From Nannochloropsis salina CCMP1776 (lineage: Eukaryota; Sar; Eustigmatophyceae; Eustigmatales; Monodopsidaceae): a stretch of DNA of 64,000 nt. Each line of letters starts with the position of its first letter. Position 1 is the stretch's first letter. Made by a program: the position numbers and the translations under genes. This document shows positions 55,357 to 64,000 of this stretch, piece by piece. The stretch spans positions 916,230-980,229 of the forward strand of contig SDOX01000021.1 in NCBI GenBank assembly GCA_004565275.1, given 5' to 3'. Below the pieces are notes generated by a model. It searched no databases. It saw only the letters and a program-made list of their open reading frames with translations, and was not told the origin of the DNA.

Positions 55357-55894
55357 GCTCCTGTGGCGGTGTGTAGGAGTGAGACATGGTCTGAGGGGCG
55401 GTCTTTGCCGGCGAAAAACCAGGTCACGAGACGTATGTGCCGGGGCTGTCCTAACCCTCCCTCCCCATCACCCTGCGTCCTCCCCGTGTAAACCCTGTGC
55501 ATGCCTGACACTACGCGCTTCTCGCCGCTTACGACCCCCTTAACGCTATGCACCGAGTGTTTGAATGGGCCTGCGCACTGTCGTGTCCCAGAGGGCAAGG
55601 AAATGGCATTGACGCTGTCAGGCACGTGAAAGGCCGCCATGGGGGCTTCTTTTTCCGCCCCCCGCCCCCTCGCTCCCCGGGACCTCGCTAGCCCAACGGA
55701 ATGCAACCGAGCCCTTTCCACCCACCCTCATTCGTTCCTTGCCCCGTTCCATGCTTTGACACAGCTGTACGACCATTTTCTATCGACATCGCCAAGAAAG
55801 ATCCTACTCCTTCGCACCGCGTGGTTGACACCAGCAATTTGCCACCCAAACCTGTGAATCAATATCAAAATTGCTCTCCCCCCCCCAAAGTACG
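55357..55894. other. Divergent promoter, carotenoid oxygenase / SPEF1
   Basis: A 538-bp gap between start codons. The SPEF1 frame is open upstream to 55871 but only from a TTG. No other gene was seen. Confidence 0.4.
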
Positions 55895-57079
55895 ATGAGT
55901 AACATGAACGATGAAGAGCTACAAAAACTCTTCATGTGGGTAGATACGATTCCTCTGAGTCGGTCTAAAAAGAATATCAACCGGGATTTTAGTGACGCGG
56001 TGCTGGCCGCGGAGGTGATCGCCCACTACTTTCCCCGCCTCGTTGACATGCACAACTATCCTGCAACTTCTAACTCTGGACAAAAGCTGGCCAATTGGCG
56101 AGCCCTGAACGTAAAGGTTTTAAAAAAACTAAAGTATCAGCAGGCGCCTCCTATGTTGGAAGACTTGGCACACGCAAAGACTGGAGCTGTCGAGGTCTTC
56201 TTGCACGCGCTGCAATACAAGCTCGCAAAGTACAAGGCCGACAAGAGCGGACATACCACGTCTCACACGACAGAGGGTGAAGCTCAATCGGTGTCAATCG
56301 AGCTTCTCTCTATTCATGGGGGGCGCTCACCCACAGCTCCTGCTCTGACAGGGGCTGGTCAAGCATGCAAAAGCTTCGCTGCAATACCTGTCTCCTCATC
56401 GTCTTCTCCAAGCCCCGCGACCTCTCCTGCCCGCCAGCACGTCCTCTCAGAGCCATCGCATTCCCCCTCTGTTTTCTCGAGTGCCTCGCTGTCCCTTCCC
56501 GGTGAGGCAGGAGCAGCAAATAGCTTGATAAGTCGGGGCGAGAACAGCCGCAAAAGGCATCCACGGGCGGAGGAGCAGCCGTCAGTGGACGAAGAGATCA
56601 TGATGGAGAAGGAGGAGACCCTGGAGGAGCTTCGGCAGGTACGCCTCTTCTGTTTCACTCCGGAGTACATGTTCGCAGTCAATCCAGTTTTCAATGTCTG
56701 GGTATACGGAGCATCCTCGGATGCTCCCTCGTGATCCTCAGCTGACGCAATATTAACAAATTCCTTTCAATGTTCCCCACTTTCTTCATTCCTACAGACC
56801 GTGGACATGCTCCAACTAAAAGTGGCCAAACTCGAGCAGCTCCTACGGGTGAAGGAGATGAAGATCGACACGTTGGGCCGCGAAGTCGCTCGTCTCAGTC
56901 TCACCGGAAAACCAGATCCAGATGGTGCCACGGGCGGAGGGTTCATTGGAGATGGTTCATTCAGCCCCGCCAGGAGCACTTACAGCGTCGATGATGCTGG
57001 AGAGAGGAGCGGAAAGGCGGCCGAGAAGCCCCTCACGCTTCCCTCGTATGCACGCGTGGGTGTTTCGAGCGGAAGATGA
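55895..57079 (+). CDS. SPEF1/CLAMP-like calponin-homology protein
   Basis: Two exons, 55895..56638 and 56798..57079, with a 159-bp intron (CGGCAG|GTACGC to CCTACAG|ACC), 341 residues. The N terminus is the CH domain special to SPEF1: ELQKLFMWVDTIPLSRSKKNINRDFSDAVLAAEVI, FPRLVDMHNYPATSNSGQKLANWRALNVKVLKKLKY. A Ser/Pro-rich linker follows, then a short coiled coil split by the intron (EETLEELRQ|TVDMLQLKVAKLEQLLRVKEMKIDTL), as at the SPEF1 C terminus. SPEF1 binds and stabilises microtubules in cilia, flagella and pillar cells. The ATG at 55895 gives MSNMNDEELQ; the longer frame upstream lacks one. Its presence is worth noting if this alga has no flagella. Confidence 0.88.
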
Positions 57080-57492
57080 CGCCTTTGAAATGGTGAATGA
57101 CGGAGCAGTAGGAGCAATAGCTGAGTTTGTATATGTAAACACTTCACAAAACTCAAGAGGAAGCATGCGCGAGGATGATCTGCTTCATGTATGGTTAAGG
57201 CGCAAAAGTAATTAAGAGCAAGCGGTTAATCTCCGCGCTAGCAAGGCTACGCCATTCAGTGAGAACTATCGCTTTGAGGTTTCGCGTTGATTTCCTTCCA
57301 GTTTCTTCATCTAGTCGCGATCCACGGCTCCCCAGCACTGTCAGCATCCTTCAACATCGGAGGTTTCCCGGGAAAGAAAACGTAGAGGACAAAGCCCATT
57401 CCACGGCCTCAAGAGCGTCCTACATCTGACAACGCCTCTACCTTCGGACCAGCTCCTGCACACCCCGTCCCTCGACCGCCCCCGGGAGCGGC
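57080..57492. other. Convergent intergenic region
   Basis: About 410 bp between the SPEF1 and eL33 3' ends. No gene was seen. Confidence 0.4.
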
Positions 57493-57807
57493 TTAGATGG
57501 TAGATGGATACAGCATCACGCGGACAGGTCCCCCGATCGCCTTAGGAGGCAGATTCCGTCGAAACTTGGCGCGTACGACTCCGTTGGTACCATGCGCCCG
57601 GGTCACCTTTCCCCAGATGGCACGGTACTTGGTGTTGTTCTTAAGGGTCTTGGCCTTGTAAATGTAGGCGATGCGCTTGCCCAGGTAGAAATCCACGCTC
57701 TTCTTCTCATCCAGCCCGTCGATCTTGATCAAGGACGTGTGATTCGTCTGTTGCCGCAGGCCGCGCTTGTAACCCAGCACGACTCCTTTGACGTACAGCC
57801 TTACTGG
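57493..57807 (-). CDS. RPL35A: Ribosomal protein eL33 (RPL35A), main exon; start unresolved
   Basis: The exon gives 104 residues from an acceptor CTGTTACAG|CCA to the stop: [88 protein letters not shown]. This is eL33 of the 60S subunit, plant-like at VRLYVKG and animal-like at RAHG and VMLYPS. Only the first few residues are missing and must come from a tiny upstream exon. Candidates on the minus strand are an ATG at 57872 region joined directly, or MSGETRG from the ATG at about 58010 with donor GTGATA. Neither is convincing. An intron just behind the first codons is common for ribosomal protein genes. Confidence 0.93.
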   Translation of the reverse strand, partial: PVRLYVKGVVLGYKRGLRQQTNHTSLIKIDGLDEKKSVDFYLGKRIAYIYKAKTLKNNTKYRAIWGKVTRAHGTNGVVRAKFRRNLPPKAIGGPVRVMLYPSTI

Positions 57808-59458
57808 CTGTAACAGTAAGACCAAGAAGGAGATTGGGAAATAAAAGAAGTTGAACACACGCGACCATCATAGACAGTTCAGGCGACACATCCCCTGTAA
57901 GCTCTGACTCTCTCCGCATCTGCACGAGGCTTGCTCGCAAGTTAGCCAGACCTGGTTCGTTTGCAAGCGTCACGTTCGAAGGTTATCACTCCCCTAGTCT
58001 CTCCGCTCATGGAAGACAGTGAGACATCCTAGACCACGCACAATGCGTTCCTACAAACAGGCATACATACGCTATGGAAAGCAGGTTTGGTTTACCAGAC
58101 CATGCCAGCAACCTGACTCCAAGCTCACTTTCCTGCTTGTCCGTTCTGACAACAAAACACCGCGACGCCTCGAAAGAACCACATCGCGGCAAACATTACT
58201 AGCAACATCCAAGATAAAAATAATAAACTCATTCATTCATGGCATCCATATCAAACAAGACGTGGATAGCTCTTCATTGAAAACAAGCACGACGCTCTGT
58301 TGCCCTCCAAATTTACCTCAGACGACATGTTCTTCACCATCTTCCTGTAACAACTGAGGCTCCTCGGCTGATGCTGAAAAGTATCTGTCACAGTATAATA
58401 AAGGTACAATTCAAATGTGCATGAGTGTTCGTGGACGACAGGAGGCCCCAGATTGATGCGTTGTGAAGCACATGGTGGAAACCGAAGCAAAGAAAGGCAG
58501 CGTTTATGTGAGTGGGTGGAAGCGTCGCGGCCATGAAGCTATCACCACATTGAATCAACGACGAGCAGAAGGGGCGATGAGCGCACGCAAAGAGTGCTCG
58601 ACCCTCGTTACGGACAAGGAAGCATAAAAGAGGGAGTAGTCATGTTGCCACAAGGAGAGGGGACGGGCAAGAGGAATGCATGGTGTGTGGCGGTCGAGCG
58701 AAGGGGAGGGTTGAGACAGGTTGCGTGGAGAAGAGGAAAGGGGTGCCTGGGAGACGCCTTTCGGAATTTATGGCGCGAATGACGGGAGGTTGTTCCACGT
58801 CTCGATCATGGACATGAAGGGATTTTAAAAGCATATGTTGGTATTTTGTGCCCTGCTTAAACAAAATATCATTCGATTTGGTTGTCAAATCATATTTTTT
58901 CTCGAATTGAAAGCTTCTTGCTGCGTGAATTACAATGTACTTAGCCAGCTTCTTTGATCTTTCCTATTGTTAGATTTACTGCTTGCAATCTGAAGACAAG
59001 TACTGTTTGGAAGCAACGCGAAGCGCTGGAGGCGTTTCAAAACGAAGAGTGTACACCCTGTCTATGAAAGGGCGGCGAGGTAGCACATCCACATTGCCAA
59101 CAGAGCTAGGTCGCTCAGACGGACAGAACTTAAAAAATAAGTGAAAGCACAGCACAGGATGTAACTTTCGTAGTACCTAGAATCGAAGCAAAGTACTTAG
59201 CGGCTTTCCTTCCTCGCCTTTTGCCTGATACTGTTGTCTTCCTTGCCGAATAGGATTATTTAATTGTCACATAACACCATAAATTACAAGCTAACGCGCT
59301 ATCGAAAAACAAAACAAGAAAGACTAACGTTTAGGAACACATACGCACACTGAAAAATAAAATACTCAAGCCGTCGCATCAATCACCAAATCGAAACCGA
59401 AAGACACTCGTGTAGAAGAATGTACGTACGTTGAGCAACACGATGTTTTCCGTACCCT
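57808..59458. other. Long intergenic region with eL33 promoter and first exon
   Basis: A 1.65-kb spacer between eL33 and the NADH dehydrogenase 3' end, both on the minus strand. The hidden eL33 exon 1 should lie in the first few hundred bases. The rest is AT-rich and no gene was recognised. Confidence 0.4.
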
Positions 59459-61288
59459 CTACGTCTCATTGAACCTGGTGAGATCGCGGCCCCACAATCG
59501 GCTCTTGACCCAATCGAAGAAGACTAGGGCCCGATTGCGCAGGCTCACTTGCTTGGACAAGTAGACCGACCGCCATAACAAAAATCCGGCTTCTCCGCTT
59601 GACTTGATCGCTCTCTTGTCGACCGCAATCTGAGCCAAGGCGCTATCTCCACCTGTATACGCTAGGGTACCCAGATTTAAGAATTGAAAGCCCTTCGCAT
59701 AAATTTTCCCGTTCTCCCTCTTCTCTCCCACGGAAAGAAGCTCGCCAGGCGTCGTGATCGGGCCTGTTCGCTCTGGAATGGATCGCGTGAAATCAATATT
59801 CTTGCTTAGGAGGCGACCAAGGAAGAAGCCCTGCTGCGAAGCCGCCTGGGCATTGGCCGGCAGGGGCTTGTCGTCGATCACACAGCAATCCCCGATCGCC
59901 AGCACCCCCTCTGTGCCTTTGACTCGCAACCACTCATCCGTCACCAGTCGACCGCGCCCAAAAGCTTGCTTTTCCTCCTGCTCCGGCAATTCCTTGATCA
60001 GGTTCGAGACCAGCGGCAGGGGCCCGTTCCCCGCCGCCCACACGGCCAGGCCGTAGGGGAGACTCCTCCCGTCCGACAGGACGATGTCGCGGTTTTTGAC
60101 TTCCTTGACGCCCACTTTCAGCAATACTTCCGTCATATCCTCGCCGATCAGCCCTTGCTCCACCAGTTTTTGGGGCGCCTCGGTCAGCCTCTTGACGGCC
60201 TCGGCCTGGAGAGCCTCGTCGAACATGGTCAGGACCCGGTCACTCGCCTCCACAAGCTTGATCCGGACGAAGGGTAAGAGGTGGGGGTAGAACTTGGGCA
60301 CGTCCTCCTCCACGAAGTCCCGTAGCTCGGCGGTGAATTCCACACCCGTGGGCCCCGCGCCCACTATGACGAAGGTCAAGGCCTGCGTCCGTTGGGCGTC
60401 TGACAGTCCCGGGAGGTTGGCGCGTTCGAAAGCATTGCCGATGGAAGTGCGCAGCTTGACAGCGTCGTTGATTTGTTTGAGGAAATGGCAGTATTCCTTG
60501 ACACCGGGAATCCCGTAGGTGTTGGTGGTTGCACCGACGGCCACCAGCAACACGTCGTAGGGAAGCTCGAACTCCTCGATGTCACAGCTGTTCCCCTCGC
60601 AGATGACGGACTGGCAGGTAATGCTTTTTTGTGCAGCATTCACGTGCGTGCACGTCGCTTCAAGGTAGTCAGCGTAGGGATTGACGCGTCGGATGGGCTC
60701 AGTGATGCTAAGAAACTCCACGGTTCCCACTGCCGAGCCGGCCAGCATGGGTGTGAATAGCATAAAGTTCCTGGGCGACACCACAACTACCTCATACTTC
60801 ACCGCGTCCACGGACTGTAAGAATGCGTGCGCTCCCCATCCCGTACCCAGCACAACAATACGTTGCCGTGTGTCCTTTGACTCCTTGCCCTCTTTGACTC
60901 GTCGCCTGAATTCAGAGGGGTCAGGAGCCGTAATGGACTCCTTTAAGCTCAAAAAAGTATCATCCAACACCGTTACAGCCTTTTCGGAGAGAAACTGGAT
61001 GTATGGTCGCTCTTTCGTGAGCTCTTGGATGATTTTGCTGTCCTCTTCCATCATGCTATTGCCTGTCGAGGGACTGGGGGGTTCAGATTGCGGCCCTGTG
61101 TTTTTCTCACGTAACTTCGAGCGCACTGCTTCCTCCGTCTGCTGCGGTGGAGGTACCGCAGACCGCTTAAGCAAGGCAAGTGGTGAAGAGGACGAGGGGG
61201 CTACAAGAAAGGCATGCAAGCACGTGAGGAAGGGTAGTAGGCAGCAGCAGGCGAGGAAGAACACTTTTGGTGCGACCCGTACCGACAT
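59459..61288 (-). CDS. Type II NAD(P)H dehydrogenase, plastid-targeted
   Basis: 609 residues from ATG 61286-61288 (MSVRVAPKV); the frame is open further upstream, but this start places a signal peptide (VFFLACCCLLPFLTCLHA) directly before FLVAP, a plastid motif. FAD binding: VVLGTGWGAHAF near residue 145, then VSPRNFMLFTPMLAGSAVGTVE. NAD binding: TFVIVGAGPTGVEFTAELRDF near 303. AVWAAGNGPLPLVSNL and VLAIGDCC complete the FAD/quinone site, and a C-terminal amphipathic segment (FQFLNLGTLAYTGGDSALAQI, RNRALVFFDWVKSRLWGRD) anchors it to a membrane. Such NDH-2 (NDC1/NDA2 type) enzymes pass electrons from NAD(P)H to quinone without pumping protons. In a plastid this feeds the plastoquinone pool. There is no EF-hand insert. 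Confidence 0.9.
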   Translation of the reverse strand: MSVRVAPKVFFLACCCLLPFLTCLHAFLVAPSSSSPLALLKRSAVPPPQQTEEAVRSKLREKNTGPQSEPPSPSTGNSMMEEDSKIIQELTKERPYIQFLSEKAVTVLDDTFLSLKESITAPDPSEFRRRVKEGKESKDTRQRIVVLGTGWGAHAFLQSVDAVKYEVVVVSPRNFMLFTPMLAGSAVGTVEFLSITEPIRRVNPYADYLEATCTHVNAAQKSITCQSVICEGNSCDIEEFELPYDVLLVAVGATTNTYGIPGVKEYCHFLKQINDAVKLRTSIGNAFERANLPGLSDAQRTQALTFVIVGAGPTGVEFTAELRDFVEEDVPKFYPHLLPFVRIKLVEASDRVLTMFDEALQAEAVKRLTEAPQKLVEQGLIGEDMTEVLLKVGVKEVKNRDIVLSDGRSLPYGLAVWAAGNGPLPLVSNLIKELPEQEEKQAFGRGRLVTDEWLRVKGTEGVLAIGDCCVIDDKPLPANAQAASQQGFFLGRLLSKNIDFTRSIPERTGPITTPGELLSVGEKRENGKIYAKGFQFLNLGTLAYTGGDSALAQIAVDKRAIKSSGEAGFLLWRSVYLSKQVSLRNRALVFFDWVKSRLWGRDLTRFNET

Positions 61289-62352
61289 CGTCAGGGACTT
61301 TCGAGACTGAGAAGAGCTGGCGGAGTGTCTACTTTTGCCCAGTCTTTCCAGCAGCACCTGTACAATCACGTGTATAAGGACAGTGAAAAAGATAAGCTTA
61401 CAAATGCAGAGGAAGCGGGGAAATAACCGAAGTTTGATCAACTTTGGCTGATCTTCTCTGCTCGAGGCGTTGTGAGCAAGGAGAACACTCGCTGAGGCGG
61501 AGGGCTGTCCGCGATGGCCGCGTCTGCCGGGAGGAAGCATTGGTACATGCCGCCGTGCAAGCTTTTTTTTTCAAAGAATCATCTAAAAACTTTAAGAATG
61601 GTATCAAACAGAAAAAAACAACAAACATCTCGCGAACTCGAAGAGCCTGATTATTTTTTTTGATTTGAAGCCTTTGGGCCACAAGCACTCATAACCTCCT
61701 CCACCAGGCCCCTGGACGTGCGTAGGCAGCGTTGATGATGGATGTGTGGACATGCAGGCTTTTCGGTCTTGAAGGGTCAGATAGGATTTATTTAAAGTGA
61801 CCATCGTAATACATCACTGGCGAGAAACCATCCCGGCAATCAATTTTGCTCGTAAATATAGAGACCAGGGCTCTGCGAAGCCTTGTTTTTGGTAATGTGT
61901 TTCAATAACTGACAAAGCAATAAGCCTCATTTTCATTGACCACAAAGGCTTACAGAGTTTAATTTTATTCACTTTGAAAAGTGGAAAGAAGGTCAATAAG
62001 GGTCGTCAACTTTGTCGTTCTAACTCTTTCCATTTGGCACGTACGGGCCGAGAAGAGTTTTTGCCCCACTACTACCTTATGAGGTCTTTCGTTGGTTATG
62101 AAAGGAATTTAAAGGGGGAGAGCCGATAGTAGGCTTGCATGACGGAAGCATCGCGGTAGCCGTGTCATAATTTTGCAATTTACATTCCATCAACCCGGAG
62201 CATTGTAGCAAATCAGTGAACCAACATCATCTCGTACACGGTACCTTGGGCGACGCGTTTCCACGTTGAAGTCCCCGCACATTCCAGCCAGTAGTGCCTT
62301 CATATTGTTGTTTCTGCAACAATTCCCTTCTTCAAGCATTTCGCCACATGTT
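61289..62352. other. Intergenic, NADH dehydrogenase promoter
   Basis: 1.06 kb between two minus-strand genes. It contains a frame continuing from the dehydrogenase with no homologous sequence, then AT-rich DNA. No gene was recognised. Confidence 0.4.
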
Positions 62353-63598
62353 TCAATCGATAAGCTTGCCCACTACAGGATATTTGCGGCCATTTGTAAA
62401 TTTCTCAACCCATTCCTCCAAGGTCTGTCGTTGCCGATCGGTCAGATCGGACAGGTTCCTACTCTCCGCGTCTGCTTTCTCGAACGACATCTGCGTGAGA
62501 CAAAGGAAGGGAATACAAGCATGAGACAATTTGAATGCGATCATAGGATTTGAAAATTTCCCCCACTGCAAGCTTCTGAGGACACGCTAGCAAATACGTC
62601 TTTCAGGGTCAGCAAGGGGTTGTCTCAAGGCAGCACCTCATCACTCGCGCCGTAGGACCATAAATCGGCATGTTTCTTTTCTCAAGCGGCTGTCACATTT
62701 CTCACGCCCCCTTCTCTTTACGAGCTCGTACCTTTGCCAGCGGTCGGGAGCCATCCTTGCCCGCTAAGAAATGGTAAGGCCCCCCCGGGCCGTAGAACAT
62801 GCGGCCACCAAATGACATGTCAAAGACCTTCCCTGCGGCCGCTACATAGATGGGGGCCGCCGCCCAGCCCTCCGGAATCGTTTGTGCGTCTCCTCCTTTC
62901 GGCTCTTCCCCCTTGTATTGCGCGATTTCTGCGAGGGTCAGGCTTAGGCCTGAGGGAGGCGTGACTAGGCGGCCGACCACGGGGTAGCACTTGTAGTATT
63001 TGTACTTCTCTACCCATCCATGCAAGGACTCCTTTTGCGTGTAGGTCAAATCTTCCAAGCTTGGACGATGGGTGAGTATAGAATGGAAGAATGGACGGGA
63101 AATAGTGGCAGAAGTGAGAGGATTGTTTGAATGAGTCTTCGCTTAGAAAAAGAATTGTGTGTGCTGCATCGTCGATCAAGATGTGCAACAGCGAAATAGG
63201 GTACCCCCTACTTACTTCGGGTCGTCCAGATCCTTCTCTTCCAGTGAATTTAGCGCGAAGGCCCTGGTCACGTCATGACCGGCGAAGCCGCCGTACACCC
63301 CATCGGGGCCGTAAAAATCTCGCGCTGATGAGACATCGTACACGTCTCCTTGCAATGCCACATAGATTGGATCGTCTTCTTTTGTTCCTGTAAATTCTCG
63401 AAGTTGCGCGGCCGTAAAATTGCGCGGGGGCTCAGGCTCCTCGTCGGGAGCCTTTCCCCCGGGCCCTTTTGGTAAGGGGGGGTCTTTTGTCACCCAGTAG
63501 AAAACAGTGACCGTCACAGCCACCGTCGCTGCTAGCATAGCCGCTGCTGTCCTATCTTGACGAAAGGCCTCCAGAGTTTGTAAAAAGCTCTCGAACAT
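62353..63598 (-). CDS. Tandem MAPR (cytochrome b5-like) membrane protein
   Basis: Three exons, minus strand: 63216..63598, 62732..63059 and 62353..62490, with introns of 156 and 241 bp, 282 residues. An N-terminal membrane segment (AAAMLAATVAVTVTVFYWV) is followed by two MAPR heme/steroid-binding domains in a row. The first has NFTAAQLREFTG, IYVALQGDVYDVSSARDFYGPDGVYGGFAGHDVTRAFA and the LEDLTYTQKESLHGWVEKY end. The second has LTLAEIAQYKGEE, IYVAAAGKVFDMSFGGRMFYGPGGPYHFLAGKDGSRPLAK|MSFEKADAESRNLSDLT and WVEKFTNGRKYPVVGKL. Joins restore both. MAPR proteins (PGRMC, Dap1) bind heme through tyrosines and support sterol and P450 enzymes in the ER. Each domain keeps its FYGP tyrosine. Two domains in one chain are less usual than one. 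Confidence 0.88.
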
Positions 63599-64000
63599 TT
63601 TTTATAGGGTACTAACCCAGATTATAACCTGCATGAAAAGTGAGAGGGGGAGTTTTCCTGACTTTTTGTCGATTGTGGAGTCCTTCAGCCTTCTCTATAA
63701 GAACCCTCCATGTTAGGTATCCGTGCTCAGTAGTAGCTGCTTCAGGTACACATGCTCCGGTACCAATGACACCGCTTGGCCCCTTGTCACCACAATCACA
63801 TGATGCGCTCGCTTGCTCCTAGTTTCTCACACCGGTGCCCCTTCGCCTCCGTCCTTTCCAAGAGCTTTTGGCGAGGCACCGGATCGAGCAAACTGAAGGA
63901 AGTGATCTATCCTAAAAGGAATTATTATGACTTTCTTTGGGCACATAGGAACACTGAAAATGGCCACCACTACCCCTCCCATCGGGTCTCCTGCCCGGTG
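63599..64000. other. Upstream flank of MAPR gene
   Basis: The MAPR promoter and window end. Short frames only; no gene supported. Confidence 0.4.

Noticed and set aside
58594-58782. Short plus-strand frame between eL33 and the NADH dehydrogenase
   Set aside because: Gly/Arg-rich, 62 codons, no homology pattern.

Overview
The window is nuclear DNA of a photosynthetic eukaryote, most likely a stramenopile alga. A small coccoid eustigmatophyte such as Nannochloropsis or Microchloropsis is my best guess, not a certainty. Genes are dense and have few introns, mostly 50-250 bp with GT-AG ends. There is a full set of eukaryotic nuclear proteins: histones, pescadillo, NBS1, Mis18, WDR59 and an RNA polymerase I subunit. 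At least five predicted plastid proteins begin with a signal peptide cut before an aromatic residue (YSA|F, ASA|F, LHA|F, VRS|F, TNA|W), the usual entry signal for heterokont secondary plastids.

Layout. 0-8.5 kb: RPA49 (cut by the left edge), a Nup50/RanBP-like protein, the radical-SAM enzyme ArsS and a U-box/armadillo protein. 9.4-23 kb: a very large WDR59, lysosomal-type aspartylglucosaminidase, NBS1, Mis18 and a TspO domain on a long charged N-terminal half. 23-32 kb: archaeal-type 3-dehydroquinate synthase II, a NAA10-like acetyltransferase, a PsbQ/Psb31-like lumen protein, a DUF1415 protein, a HAD pyrimidine-nucleotidase-like protein and an RraA-like protein. 32.7-43.5 kb: a loose histone cluster (H2A, H3, H4, H1) with pescadillo inside it. 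43.9-64 kb: NOM1, phytochelatin synthase, a double-domain phosphoglycerate mutase, a carotenoid cleavage oxygenase, SPEF1, ribosomal protein eL33, a type II NADH dehydrogenase and a tandem-MAPR cytochrome-b5-like protein.

Most neighbours are divergent or convergent, so many promoters are shared by two genes. Several divergent pairs have related jobs: WDR59/aspartylglucosaminidase (lysosome), NBS1/Mis18 (chromosomes), TspO/DHQS-II, and H4/H1. RPA49, pescadillo, NOM1 and eL33 all serve ribosome production.

The most notable signal is a metazoan-style histone mRNA 3' stem-loop. Perfect hairpins with a TTTC loop lie 33 and 58 nt after the H2A and H4 stop codons, and a related hairpin follows H3. 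H2A also has an intron. Three breaks in reading frame, two in pescadillo and one in NBS1, sit at G/C homopolymers and each fits one missing base. I found no transposon, virus-like element, CRISPR array, tRNA or rRNA gene.
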